Positions 44,537 to 53,818 of a stretch of DNA of 64,000 nucleotides are shown here, piece after piece. The notes beneath the pieces are model-generated. The model searched no databases. It worked only from the letters and a program-made list of their open reading frames with translations, and was not told the DNA's origin. Origin of the DNA: Holophagales bacterium (GTDB lineage Bacteria > Acidobacteriota > Thermoanaerobaculia > UBA5066). Location of the stretch: positions 298,892 to 362,891 of the forward strand of contig JADJZB010000029.1 of NCBI GenBank assembly GCA_016719485.1, given 5' to 3'. The position numbers and the translations under genes are program-made. How positions within the stretch are numbered: the first letter of the stretch is position 1; each line of letters opens with the position of its first letter.

Positions 44537-46386
44537 CGCGCCGCCCCACCCGGTCCCCCATCGTCCTCGCCGCTGCCCTGCTGACGCTCCTTCCGGCCTC
44601 GCTCCAGGCCGTGCAGGAAGAGCCCGAGGTCCGGGTCATCGTCGACAACCCGCGTCCTGCAGCGGACGACGTCGTTCGGCTGACCTTCTCGTTCACCGGC
44701 CCCGGCGTCGGAGGGAGCCTCCATGCCCCGGCGTCGCTGCCGCTGAAGAACCTCGTCGTCGTCGGCGGCCCGAACACCTCCACGCAGATCAGCTTCTACA
44801 ACGGCCAGCTCTCACGCCAGGCGAGCCTCACCTACTTCCTCCAGCCCTCCGGGCCGGGCCCGGCCGAGATCGGCGAGACGACGTTCAAGGTCGGCGACAA
44901 GGACGTGAAGGCGGGCGCCTATCTCCTGGAAGTCGGCACGGCGCGCCGTCCGCCCGGCGCCGGGCCGGGCAACGCGCCCGCCAGCGAGGACCCGTTCGGC
45001 CGGACGGCGCCGCGACCGGGGCCCCGCCGCGCCGGCGCCGAGCGCGACTTTCCCGCGGAAGACCCGATCCTCGTCTTCGTCGCGACGCCGAGCAAGGAAG
45101 CGTCGTTCGTCGGCGAAGAGGTGACGATCCTCTACGAGCTCGTGACGCAGGCCGAGGTCCAGGGCATCGAGTACGTCGAGGCTCCGCAGTTCCCCGGCCT
45201 CTGGGCCGAGGACCTCGAGCGGTCCGAGCGGCCGCAGGGCCGCCGAGACACCCTGGATGGGCGACCCGTCGCCCGCTTCACGCTTCTCAAGAAGGCGGTC
45301 TCGGGCCTGACGCCCGGTTCCGTGACGATTCCTCCGGCGAAGATCCGGATCGGCGTCCGCGCTGCGATGGACCCCTTCGGCGACCCGTTCGCCATGCTTC
45401 GGCCGAGGGTCCTGGAGCGGGAGACGAAGGCCCTGACGCTGAAGATCCTCCCGATCCCCGGCCGGCCCGATTTCAAGGGTCCCGTGGGGCAGTTCGGCGT
45501 CACCGCCAGCGTCGACCGCAAGAGCGTTCCCGCCGGAGAGGCGGTCACGCTGAAGGTCCGCCTCGCGGGAAGCGGAAACCTCAGGACCGCCACGGAAGCG
45601 CCCCACCTCTCGATTCCCGGGGTCAAGGTCTATCCCCCGTCCTCGCGCACGCTCCCCGCACGGGGCTCCGCGAGAGGGGGTGCGAGCGCCGAATGGGACT
45701 TCGTCGTCGTCCCCTCCGAGCCCGGCTCCCTCGTCATCCCTCCGATCTCTCTCGAGGTCTTCGACACCGCCGAGAAGAAGCTCGTCGTGAAGCGCAGCGC
45801 GCCGATCACGCTCGTCGTCGAGACCGCCGCGCCGCTGGCCGTAGCCGCCGGGGGGACGGCCGCGGCCGCCCCCGCCCAGACCGACACCGGGTCCGAGGCG
45901 TCGACGACCCTTCCGGGCGCCCCCCCGACGCCCACCCCGCTCCCCTCGGCGCGAGAGCTCGCGCAGAGAACGATCGCGATCCCACTCTGGGCTCTCCTGG
46001 CCGTTCCCGGTGTCCTCGTCGCGGCCGGCGGGGCGGCGTGGGCCTTCCGGCGCCGGGCTCACGCGCTCGGTCCCGTCAGCGCCCTCCTCGTCGCCGAGCC
46101 GGGCGAGACCAAGGAGCGGGCCGTGGCGAGGGTCGAACGGGCGATCCGCGAGCACCTCGCCCGCCGGACCGGCGCCTCCGAGACGACCCCGGTGTCCGCC
46201 CTCCTCGACGAGCTCGCCGACCGCGGCGTTCCCCCGGCGCTGCGGGAGGAGCTCCGGCAGCTTCTCTCGCAGACCGACTTCCTCCGGTTCGCACCCCAGC
46301 TCGGGGACTACGCCGACGAGATATCCCGGCTGCGGGAGAAGGCCCGGTCGGTCCTCGGACGGGTTCGCGGGGCCGGACGCGCCTAG
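44533..46386 (+). CDS. batD: BatD-like membrane protein
   Basis: The protein has 617 residues, GTG start overlapping the preceding stop. A signal peptide (residues 1-26) precedes a long exported beta-rich region with three Ig-like parts (NPRPAADDVVRLTFSFTG, GEEVTILYELVTQ, AGEAVTLKVRLAGSGNL) and a membrane span near 475-500. The cytoplasmic end is helical. The layout is that of BatD/oxygen-tolerance proteins, which probably bind the vWA proteins across the membrane. Last gene of the moxR-bat set. Confidence 0.92.
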   Translation: MTRRPTRSPIVLAAALLTLLPASLQAVQEEPEVRVIVDNPRPAADDVVRLTFSFTGPGVGGSLHAPASLPLKNLVVVGGPNTSTQISFYNGQLSRQASLTYFLQPSGPGPAEIGETTFKVGDKDVKAGAYLLEVGTARRPPGAGPGNAPASEDPFGRTAPRPGPRRAGAERDFPAEDPILVFVATPSKEASFVGEEVTILYELVTQAEVQGIEYVEAPQFPGLWAEDLERSERPQGRRDTLDGRPVARFTLLKKAVSGLTPGSVTIPPAKIRIGVRAAMDPFGDPFAMLRPRVLERETKALTLKILPIPGRPDFKGPVGQFGVTASVDRKSVPAGEAVTLKVRLAGSGNLRTATEAPHLSIPGVKVYPPSSRTLPARGSARGGASAEWDFVVVPSEPGSLVIPPISLEVFDTAEKKLVVKRSAPITLVVETAAPLAVAAGGTAAAAPAQTDTGSEASTTLPGAPPTPTPLPSARELAQRTIAIPLWALLAVPGVLVAAGGAAWAFRRRAHALGPVSALLVAEPGETKERAVARVERAIREHLARRTGASETTPVSALLDELADRGVPPALREELRQLLSQTDFLRFAPQLGDYADEISRLREKARSVLGRVRGAGRA

Positions 46387-46395
46387 AATCGAGGC

Positions 46396-47547
46396 GTGAC
46401 CGTCCCCTCGCGGGTCCTTCCGCAGGCGAAGCTGGCGCGCTTCATGGAACGCCACCGCCTCCTCGACGAGACGAGCGGGACCGCTCCCGAGCGGTTCCTG
46501 ATGACGCTCGTGAAGAAGGCGCTCGACTTCGTCCCGGCCGAAGCGGCGGTGCTCCTCCTCGACGACCCCGTCGCCAAGGAGGACGACCGGTCCCGCAACG
46601 AGCTGACCGTCGTCGCCACGGCCGGCGATTTCCGCGAGACCGCGATCGGCGCGCGCGTTCGGCCCGTCGACGGGATCGCCGGGTTCACCTACGCGCGCGG
46701 CGAGCGCACGGCCGTCAACGAGGTCAAGGGCGCGCGCGCCCTCTCGCTCGAAGCCGACGAGGCGTTCGCCTCGCCGGTCCGGTCGGCCCTGGGCGTTCCT
46801 GTGATCATCGAGTCGCACGTCTGTGGCTCGCTCGTCCTGGTCAACCAGCGCGAAGGGGCCTTCGACCAGCGGGACGAGCGGCTGATGGCCCTCTTCGGAG
46901 ACACCCTCTCCCTCGCCCTGCAGAACCTCCTCGACGAGCGCCGCGCGCGCGAGGTGGCACGGCGCGACTCGCTGACCGCGCTCTACAACGACCGCTACTT
47001 CCACAAGAAGCTCCAGCAGGAGATCGACCGCCTCGCCGCCGGGGCCGACGGGGACCTCACGCTCCTCTTCCTCGACTGCGACCACCTGAAGGCGGTCAAC
47101 GACGAGCACGGGCACCTGGCCGGCAGCCAGATCCTCCGGGAGGTCGCGTTCGTCCTCCAGCGCCAGCTCGCCGCGACGACCTCGCTCCCCTGCCGCTACG
47201 GCGGGGACGAGTTCACCGTGATCCTCCTCGACTGCAGCCTCCAGCAGGGACTGGAGATCGCCGAGCGGATCCGCGCCGCGATCCAGGACTGGACCTTCCT
47301 GCCGATGGCGATCGGGCCCGGCGAGCCGGCCCTGAAGCTGAAGGGCGTCATCACGATGTCGCTCGGCGTCGCCTCGTACCGCCGGCACTGCACCCCCGGG
47401 CGTCCTCCGGCCGAGCAGAAGAACGAGCTCCTGAAGAAGGCCGACGCCGCCCTCTACCACGCCAAGGACGCCGGGAAGAACTGTGTCGTCGGCGCCCGCC
47501 GGGAGAGCGGCCCGCCTTCCTACTCGAGCGTCCTCCTGAAGACCTGA
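46396..47547 (+). CDS. GAF-GGDEF diguanylate cyclase
   Basis: The protein has 383 residues, GTG start 9 bases after batD. A GAF domain covers about 30-180 and GGDEF about 195-365, with an intact RYGGDEFTV near residue 271 and NDEHGHLAG before it. It would make cyclic di-GMP. The inhibitory RxxD site expected just before the GGDEF motif is not visible (ATTSLPCR in its place), so product inhibition may be absent. GAF probably senses a small ligand. It is placed after the bat operon and may be co-transcribed. Confidence 0.93.
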   Translation: MTVPSRVLPQAKLARFMERHRLLDETSGTAPERFLMTLVKKALDFVPAEAAVLLLDDPVAKEDDRSRNELTVVATAGDFRETAIGARVRPVDGIAGFTYARGERTAVNEVKGARALSLEADEAFASPVRSALGVPVIIESHVCGSLVLVNQREGAFDQRDERLMALFGDTLSLALQNLLDERRAREVARRDSLTALYNDRYFHKKLQQEIDRLAAGADGDLTLLFLDCDHLKAVNDEHGHLAGSQILREVAFVLQRQLAATTSLPCRYGGDEFTVILLDCSLQQGLEIAERIRAAIQDWTFLPMAIGPGEPALKLKGVITMSLGVASYRRHCTPGRPPAEQKNELLKKADAALYHAKDAGKNCVVGARRESGPPSYSSVLLKT

Positions 47548-47675
47548 CCGCTCCCGCCCGTCCCCTCCTCCTCCGGGGGGCGCGGGCCCCCAGGGCGGGG
47601 GGGGGGCACTACACCAGGCCCAAGTAGAATGCGGCTTTGCGCCGCCTCGCGAAGGCGGACCGCGGCGGAGGAACC

Positions 47676-49019
47676 ATGTCGCCCACCACCCAGATCGCCC
47701 CGGAGAACGTACTCGACGCGCTCGGCCGCCACATGCTCGTGGACGGCTATCACGTCGTCATGGACCTCGACCGTTCCCGGGGAAGCGTCATCTACGACAG
47801 CCTCCACGACGTCGAGGTCCTCGACCTCTTCTCGCACTTCGCGACGGTGCCGATCGGCTACAACCACCCGAAGCTCAAGGAGCCCTCGTTCCTCGAGGAG
47901 CTGCACCGGGCCGCCCTCACCAAGCCCGCCAACAGCGACATCTACACGCAGGAGATGGCCCGGTTCGTCGAGACGTTCGCGCGCGTCGCCGTTCCCGCGA
48001 GCCACGCCGCCCACATGTTCTTCGTCGAGGGGGGCTCGGTCGGCGTCGAGAACGCGCTGAAGGCCGCCTTCGACTGGAAGGTGCGGAAGAACTTCCGGAA
48101 GGGCTACCGGCGCGAGGTGGGGCACCAGATCATCCACTTCGAGCAGGCCTTCCACGGGCGCACCGGCTACACCCTGTCGCTGACGAACACCGCAGACCCG
48201 CGGAAGACGATGTACTTCCCCAAGTTCCCGTGGCCCCGGATCGTCAACCCGAAGCTGAGGTTCCCCGTCGACGAGGCCGAGGTCGAGCGGGTGAAGAAGG
48301 TCGAGGCGCTCGCGCTCGCCCAGGTGAAGCAGGCCCTCGTCGACAACCGCGACGACGTGGCGGCCCTGATCATCGAGCCGATCCAGGCCGAAGGGGGCGA
48401 CAACCACTTCCGCGCCGAGTTCCTCGCCGCGCTGAGGCAGCTCTGCGACGAGAACGAGATGCTCCTCATCCTCGACGAGGTGCAGACCGGCATCGGCCTC
48501 ACCGGCCGGATGTGGGGATTCCAGACGGTCGGGGTCGAGCCCGATCTCTTCGCCTTCGGCAAGAAGATGCAGGTCTGCGGCTTCGCCTCGAACGCGAGGA
48601 TCCTCGACGAGAGCGAGAACGTCTTCACGGTGTCGTCCCGCATCAACTCGACCTGGGGAGGCAACCTCGTCGACATGGTGAGGGCCCGGAAGTACCTGGA
48701 GATCATCGAGGAGGAGCAGCTCGTCGAGAACGCCCGGGTCGTCGGCGGGTTCCTCATGGAGAAGCTCCAGGAGCTCGCGCGGGAGTTCCCCGGGAAGATG
48801 GGAAACGTCCGCGGGAAGGGCCTCTTCCTCGCCTTCGACCTCCCCGACGGCGCCACCCGCGGGAAGGTCCTCTCCACCTGGCTCCAGAAGCACAACGTCA
48901 TGGGGCTCGCGTCCGGCGAGAACGCCATCCGGCTCCGGCCGGCACTGACGCTCGGCAGGGACGACGCGCTCCTCGGCGTGCAGCGACTGCGCGCCACGCT
49001 CTCGGAAGTCCTCGGCTGA
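47676..49019 (+). CDS. lat: L-lysine 6-transaminase
   Basis: The protein has 447 residues; the start is the ATG of MSPTTQIAPE, with GGAGGAACC upstream, 13 codons inside the longer open frame. It is a class III PLP aminotransferase. DALGRHMLVDGYHVVMDLDR at the start, FVEGGSVGVENALKAAFDWK in the middle and the PLP lysine (K296 or K297) in FAFGKKMQVCG match Lat proteins of actinobacteria. It moves the epsilon-amino group of lysine to 2-oxoglutarate, giving allysine. No lysine catabolic or beta-lactam genes are adjacent, so the pathway is unknown. A ten-G run lies at 47597-47606, before it. Confidence 0.93.
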   Translation: MSPTTQIAPENVLDALGRHMLVDGYHVVMDLDRSRGSVIYDSLHDVEVLDLFSHFATVPIGYNHPKLKEPSFLEELHRAALTKPANSDIYTQEMARFVETFARVAVPASHAAHMFFVEGGSVGVENALKAAFDWKVRKNFRKGYRREVGHQIIHFEQAFHGRTGYTLSLTNTADPRKTMYFPKFPWPRIVNPKLRFPVDEAEVERVKKVEALALAQVKQALVDNRDDVAALIIEPIQAEGGDNHFRAEFLAALRQLCDENEMLLILDEVQTGIGLTGRMWGFQTVGVEPDLFAFGKKMQVCGFASNARILDESENVFTVSSRINSTWGGNLVDMVRARKYLEIIEEEQLVENARVVGGFLMEKLQELAREFPGKMGNVRGKGLFLAFDLPDGATRGKVLSTWLQKHNVMGLASGENAIRLRPALTLGRDDALLGVQRLRATLSEVLG

Positions 49020-49038
49020 AGAGGACGCCCGCCCCCTC

Positions 49039-49788
49039 ATGAGCCGCCTCCGGGGAGTCTCGCGACGGGCGAGGCTCCTCCTCGTCGTCGCCGCCGGGCT
49101 CTTCCTCTTTCTGTTCGTGTTCGCCGTTCCGGTTCCACGCATCGTGGCGCTGCGGTTCTCCCCGCCCGCGACGACCGCCTTCCTGGAAGCGCGGAGGGAG
49201 CACCTCATCGACGCCGGAAAGAGCGGCCGGATCGACCGCCGCCCCGTTCCCATCGAGAAGGTCTCGCCTCACCTCGTCACGGCGGTTCTCGTCGCCGAGG
49301 ACGCCCGGTTCTTCGAGCACCACGGGATCGACTGGGACGCGGTGAAGGCCGCCCGGGCGCGAAACCGGAAGTACCCGAAGCGGCGGCCGGTCGGCGCGTC
49401 GACGATCACCCAGCAGCTCGCCAAGAACCTCTGGCTCTCTCCCGACAGGAGCTGGACGAGGAAGGGGCGTGAGGCGGCGATCGCGTTGGCGATGGAGCTC
49501 CTCCTCCCGAAACGCACGATCCTCGCGCACTACCTCTCGGGCATCGAGTGGGGCGAGAGGGTGTACGGCTGCGAATCGGCGGCCCGAAAGTACTTCGGGG
49601 TCTCCGCGTCGGCGCTCACCCGCTCTCAGGCCGCGTGGCTCGCTGCCATGATCCCGGCACCCCGCCTCTTCCTCGCCAGCCCCCGCCGTCACGAACGGCG
49701 CGCCGCCCGGATCCTGTCCCGCATGGCCAGGGCGGGCGACATGCGGCCCCTCCTTCTCGAGGAGACCGAGAACGGGGACGCGCGGTAA
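49039..49788 (+). CDS. mtgA: Monofunctional peptidoglycan glycosyltransferase (GT51)
   Basis: The protein has 249 residues. One N-terminal membrane span (about 12-30) anchors a glycosyltransferase domain. VAEDARFFEHHGID carries the catalytic Glu87, RPVGASTITQQLAKNLWL is the second signature, and MELLLPKRTILAHYLSGIEWG the third. It polymerises lipid II into glycan strands; no transpeptidase domain is present, as in MtgA. It follows lat by 19 bases. Confidence 0.95.
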   Translation: MSRLRGVSRRARLLLVVAAGLFLFLFVFAVPVPRIVALRFSPPATTAFLEARREHLIDAGKSGRIDRRPVPIEKVSPHLVTAVLVAEDARFFEHHGIDWDAVKAARARNRKYPKRRPVGASTITQQLAKNLWLSPDRSWTRKGREAAIALAMELLLPKRTILAHYLSGIEWGERVYGCESAARKYFGVSASALTRSQAAWLAAMIPAPRLFLASPRRHERRAARILSRMARAGDMRPLLLEETENGDAR

Positions 49789-49800
49789 AATCCGGCCACA

Positions 49801-50643
49801 ATGAACGGTCTCACGCGCGTCCTCCCCCGCGCGGCGCTCCTCCTCGCCGCCGCTCTCGCCTTCGCCTGCGGGCAGAAGCCCACCGAGATTCGCCTGAAGA
49901 GCACGAAGCTGAAAGTCTACGGACTCGGCCGTGTCGTCTCCGTGGGTGGCGACGTGGTCGACAAGAAGGGGGAGATCGTTCCCGGCAAGACGGTTTCGTG
50001 GGAGTCCTCGGACCCGAAAGTCGCGACCGTCGACGGCCAGACGGGCGCCGTGATGACCGTCGGCGAGGGAAAGACGAGGATCATGGCCCGGCTCGGCGAC
50101 CCGCCCCTCGAGGCCGTCGTCGCGCTCGAGGTCCTCGACATCGCCCTCGTCAACGTCTTCCCCTCGCGGACGACGCTCGCCGGCCCCGCCGCTTCGACGT
50201 TCCCCCTGACGCTCGAGGTGAAGAAGAGCACCGGCGAGGTCGTCGAGAGGGCGGCCGAATGGACCTCCTCCAACCCGGCGGTCGCGACGGTGGACGCCTC
50301 GGGCATCGTGACGTCCGTCGGCGAGGGCCGGGTCAACGTGAAAGCCACCGTGGGCGACGTCTCCGCCGCGGCCGACATCGTCGTGGTCCTGCGGTCCATC
50401 GAGACGCTCGAGGCGTCTCCCCTGAACATCCCGCTCAAGGTGGGCGAGCTGGCCAAGGTCGACCTCGTCGCCCGCGACCCCCAGGGAGCTGCGATCCCCG
50501 ACGTGGCCGCGACCTGGACGTCTTCCGACCCGATGGTGGCCACCTGCTCGGGCGGAACGGTCCTGGCGATCGGGCCCGGTTCGGCCACGATACGCGCGGC
50601 CTGCGGCGCGAAGACCGCAGAAGTGTCGGTGATCGTGTTTTGA
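49801..50643 (+). CDS. Lipoprotein with three Big2 (Ig-like) domains
   Basis: The protein has 280 residues. The signal peptide ends in a lipobox (LAFAC with Cys23), so it is a lipoprotein. Three bacterial Ig-like domain 2 repeats follow, each with the pattern WxSSxPxVATV...G..G: SWESSDPKVATVDGQTG, EWTSSNPAVATVDASG and TWTSSDPMVATCSGG. Such domains are usually adhesive or structural. Its stop overlaps the TTG start of the next gene. Confidence 0.92.
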   Translation: MNGLTRVLPRAALLLAAALAFACGQKPTEIRLKSTKLKVYGLGRVVSVGGDVVDKKGEIVPGKTVSWESSDPKVATVDGQTGAVMTVGEGKTRIMARLGDPPLEAVVALEVLDIALVNVFPSRTTLAGPAASTFPLTLEVKKSTGEVVERAAEWTSSNPAVATVDASGIVTSVGEGRVNVKATVGDVSAAADIVVVLRSIETLEASPLNIPLKVGELAKVDLVARDPQGAAIPDVAATWTSSDPMVATCSGGTVLAIGPGSATIRAACGAKTAEVSVIVF

Positions 50644-51506
50644 GCGAAACCGTCCGGCTCCCCGCGGTTGCCGGACTCTTCTACGAAAGCGGCGCTCAGG
50701 CGCTCGGGGCCGAGGTGGAAGGATTCCTCTCGGCGGTACCGGGCCCGCGGCTCGTCGAGACGGCGTGGCGCGCGCTCCTCCTGCCGCACGCCGGGCACGT
50801 GTATTCCGGGGCGATCTGCGGGGCGGGCGTCGGGGCCGTCGAGCTGCCGCCGACCGTCCTCCTGATCGGCCCCAATCACCACGGGGAAGGGGCCGGCGTC
50901 GCCCTCAGCGACGCCCCGGCCTGGAGGACTCCTCTCGGCGACGCTCCTGTCGCAACGGCCCTCGTCGAAGAGCTCCTCGCGGCGGGGCCATCCCTCCGGC
51001 TCGACGGAAAGGCCCACCGGCGCGAGCACTCCCTCGAGGTCATCGTCCCGTTCCTGCAGGCGGCCCGTCCGGACGTCTCCCTGGCCTTCCTCTCGCTCGG
51101 CGAGCCCGACCTCGACGCCTGCCTCCGGGTGGGACGCGCGGTGGCGCGGGCCGTATCGCGCCTGGAGGCCGGGGGAGGCAGGGTCGCCCTCGTCGTCTCG
51201 TCCGACCTGAACCACTACCTCCCCCGCGAGAAGAACCGCGAGAAGGACGACCGCGCCCTCGAGGCGCTCCTCGCCGGTGACCCGGTCGAGCTCTTCGAGC
51301 GCGTCCTCGTCCGGGAGCGGATCTCCATGTGCGGAGTCCTCGCGGCGACGGCGCTTCTCGAGGCGCTCCGGGGCCTGCCGCCCACCCGCCCGCGACTCGT
51401 CGCGCAGGGAGACTCGGGAGACGCCTTCGGCGACACGAGCCGCGTCGTCGGCTACGCCGCCGTCCTCTGGGAAACCTCCAGCGATCCAGGAGAAAGGGAG
51501 AACTGA
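50640..51506 (+). CDS. amrB: MEMO1-family protein, AmmeMemoRadiSam system protein B
   Basis: The protein has 288 residues; the start is TTG overlapping the previous stop (TTGA), the only start codon in frame after the lipoprotein stop. LLPHAGHVYSG, IGPNHHGEG, REHSLEVIVPFLQ and SSDLNHY give the conserved histidines of the MEMO1/class III dioxygenase-like fold. In many bacteria this protein goes with an AMMECR1-domain protein and a radical SAM protein; neither is here. The function of the system is not established. Its stop overlaps the glgA start. Confidence 0.93.
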   Translation: MSETVRLPAVAGLFYESGAQALGAEVEGFLSAVPGPRLVETAWRALLLPHAGHVYSGAICGAGVGAVELPPTVLLIGPNHHGEGAGVALSDAPAWRTPLGDAPVATALVEELLAAGPSLRLDGKAHRREHSLEVIVPFLQAARPDVSLAFLSLGEPDLDACLRVGRAVARAVSRLEAGGGRVALVVSSDLNHYLPREKNREKDDRALEALLAGDPVELFERVLVRERISMCGVLAATALLEALRGLPPTRPRLVAQGDSGDAFGDTSRVVGYAAVLWETSSDPGEREN

Positions 51507-52990
51507 TGCGCGTTGCGAACCTTTCGGCCGAGGTCTCGCCCTTCGCCAAGACGGGCGGCCTCGGCGACGTCGTCTCGTCCCTTCCGAAGGCCCTCGCCGC
51601 AACCGGCCACGCCGTCGACGTCTGGGCCCCGTTCTTCCTCGAGGCCGCCGCGTGGTTCCGGCGCCGCGGGACGTGGCCCGAGCAGGAGCTCGAACCCTTC
51701 GACGTCTCGGTCATGGGGACGTCCCACCGCGTCGCCATCCTGCGCTCGACGCTTCCCGGAAGCACGGTCCCGGTCCACTTCGTCGCGCACGACCCCCTGT
51801 TCCACCGCCCCGGCGGTCTCTACGCAACGAACGAGCACGGCGCCGACGACGGCATCTGGCGATTCAGCCTCTTCGTGAGGGCCGCCATCGAGGGGATGAA
51901 ACGCCTCGGCGACCGGCCGCAGGTGATTCACACGCACGACTGGCACCCCGGCCTCGCAACGATGCTCGGCGCGTGGAGCTCCTGGCGCGACCCCTGGTTC
52001 GACGACATCGCCTCCGTCCTGACCATCCACAACGTCGGATACCAGGGGATCTACGGCCCCGAGAAGCTCCCCGTTCTCGGTCTGCCGCCGGAGACCTGGA
52101 CCGGCGGTCTCGTGGAGCACGGAGGGGCGATCAACATGATGAAGGGGGCCATCGTCGCGGCCGACATGGTGACGACGGTGTCGCCCACCTACGCGTGGGA
52201 GATTCGCACGCCCGAAGGGGGCGCCGGCCTCGACGGCGTCCTGCGGCTCAAAGCGTCCCGGCTCACCGGCATCCTGAACGGCATCGACCGGCAGGAGTGG
52301 AACCCGGAGACCGATCCGCACCTCCCCTCCCACTACGGCCTCGACGACCTGCGGGGCAAGCTCGACTGTCGCGCCGAGCTCTGCCACCTCGCCGACTTCG
52401 AGACGGCCGACCCCGCGATGATCGTCGGCTCCGTCGGCCGCCTCGTCCCGCAGAAGGGCTACGACATCCTCCTCGAAGCCGCCCCCGAGCTGATCCGCCG
52501 CGGGGTGAGGATCGTCGTCCTCGGGTCCGGCGAGCCGGCGCTCGAAGGGGCCATGCGCCTTCTCGAGGCCCACTTCCCGAGACGGTTCAAGGGCTTCATC
52601 GGCTACGACGACGCCCTCTCGCACAAGATCCAGGCCGGAAGCGACGTCCTCGTCATGCCGTCGCGCTACGAGCCGTGCGGCCTGACGCAGATGTACGCCC
52701 TCGCCTATGGCACCGTCCCCGTCGTCCGCAGGACCGGGGGCCTGGCCGACTCGATCATCGGCCTCCACGGCGAGAACCTCGAATGGGCGACCGGCTTTCA
52801 CTTCGACGACGCCTCGCCCCACGCGCTCGCCGCCGAGGTCCTCCACGCCCAGAACGTCTTCTTCCACCGCGACGCGTGGTCGCGCCTCGTGAAGAACGGA
52901 ATGAAGGCCGACTTTTCCTGGGGCCGCTCGGCCAACGACTACGAGCTCGTCTACCGACGCGCGCGGGAGGTGCGCGGACTGCCCTGGTAG
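51506..52990 (+). CDS. glgA: Glycogen synthase, ADP-glucose dependent
   Basis: The protein has 494 residues of the GT5 family. K15-TGG (AEVSPFAKTGGLGDVV) binds ADP-glucose, HTHDWHPGLA and TIHNVGYQG are conserved, and PSRYEPCGLTQMYALAYGT is the nucleotide-sugar site with the catalytic Glu. It lengthens alpha-1,4-glucan chains. It begins with an ATG sharing its A with the stop of amrB and has AAGGGAG upstream. No other glycogen genes are in the window. Confidence 0.97.
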   Translation: MRVANLSAEVSPFAKTGGLGDVVSSLPKALAATGHAVDVWAPFFLEAAAWFRRRGTWPEQELEPFDVSVMGTSHRVAILRSTLPGSTVPVHFVAHDPLFHRPGGLYATNEHGADDGIWRFSLFVRAAIEGMKRLGDRPQVIHTHDWHPGLATMLGAWSSWRDPWFDDIASVLTIHNVGYQGIYGPEKLPVLGLPPETWTGGLVEHGGAINMMKGAIVAADMVTTVSPTYAWEIRTPEGGAGLDGVLRLKASRLTGILNGIDRQEWNPETDPHLPSHYGLDDLRGKLDCRAELCHLADFETADPAMIVGSVGRLVPQKGYDILLEAAPELIRRGVRIVVLGSGEPALEGAMRLLEAHFPRRFKGFIGYDDALSHKIQAGSDVLVMPSRYEPCGLTQMYALAYGTVPVVRRTGGLADSIIGLHGENLEWATGFHFDDASPHALAAEVLHAQNVFFHRDAWSRLVKNGMKADFSWGRSANDYELVYRRAREVRGLPW

Positions 52991-52999
52991 GGACCTCGC

Positions 53000-53818
53000 C
53001 TACAGATCTTCGTCGCGGACCCCGACGTCCGCGACGAGCCTGGCGAGCGCCTCGTGGACGCCCGGGCCGGCCGCGAGGATGTTCCCGCGCTCCCGCCACG
53101 CGCCGCCCCCGTCGAAGTCGGTCACGAGCCCTCCGGCTTCGGTCACGAGGACAGCGCCCGCGGCCGAGTCCCACGGAGAGAGTCCCAGCTCGAAGAATCC
53201 GTCGAAGATGCCGGCCGAAACGTAGGCGAGGTCGAGGGCCGCGCTCCCGGCGCGACGGATCGACTGTACCTCCAGGAAGACCGCCTTGAAGACCCTCAGA
53301 TACGTGTCGATCCGGGCCTGGATCCGGAACGGGAAGCCCGTCGCGAGCGCAGCGCCGGCGAGGCCGGACCTCTGTGGAACACGGACGCGATGCCCGTTCC
53401 GGAACGCGCCGGCTCCCTTTTCCGCGACGAAGAGGTCCTTCTTGACGGGATCCCAGACGACGCCGAGGACGAGCTCGCCGCTGCGCCCTCCCGCGGTCCG
53501 GCCGATGGAGACCGCCCAGTGCGGAAAGCCCCGGACGAAGTTCGCCGTGCCGTCCAGCGGGTCGACGATCCAGGCGGGGGCGTCGGGGTCCAACCCTGCT
53601 GTCCCTCCCTCCTCGCCGACGAAGAGGTCCGAAGGGAAGGCGCCGAGGAGGATCTCCTTCACGAGCGCTTCGCTCTCGCGGTCGGCGCGGGAGACGACGT
53701 CGTTGCGCCCCTTTTCCTCGACCTCCGACGGGTCGAGCGAGCCGAAGTACCCGAGGAGCAGCTCGCCCGCCTGGCCGGCGGCCTCCACGGCGGCCTGGAG
53801 TGCCCGCGAGCCCTCCAT
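53000..53818 (-). CDS. Inositol monophosphatase family protein
   Basis: The protein has 272 residues. The start is MEGSRALQAA, overlapping the stop of the receiver gene by one base. VGEEGG, IVDPLDGTANFVRGFPHWAV and SPWDSAAGAVLVTEAGG are the three metal-binding motifs. Members hydrolyse inositol phosphates, or fructose bisphosphate or nucleotidyl phosphates in some cases. It is convergent with glgA with only 9 bases between stops. Confidence 0.95.
   Translation of the reverse strand: MEGSRALQAAVEAAGQAGELLLGYFGSLDPSEVEEKGRNDVVSRADRESEALVKEILLGAFPSDLFVGEEGGTAGLDPDAPAWIVDPLDGTANFVRGFPHWAVSIGRTAGGRSGELVLGVVWDPVKKDLFVAEKGAGAFRNGHRVRVPQRSGLAGAALATGFPFRIQARIDTYLRVFKAVFLEVQSIRRAGSAALDLAYVSAGIFDGFFELGLSPWDSAAGAVLVTEAGGLVTDFDGGGAWRERGNILAAGPGVHEALARLVADVGVRDEDL

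Noticed and set aside
47590..47610. Ten-G run as a phase-variation switch
   Set aside because: It lies outside coding sequence, about 70 bases before the lat start and not in a promoter I can recognise; it may be a sequencing-prone tract.
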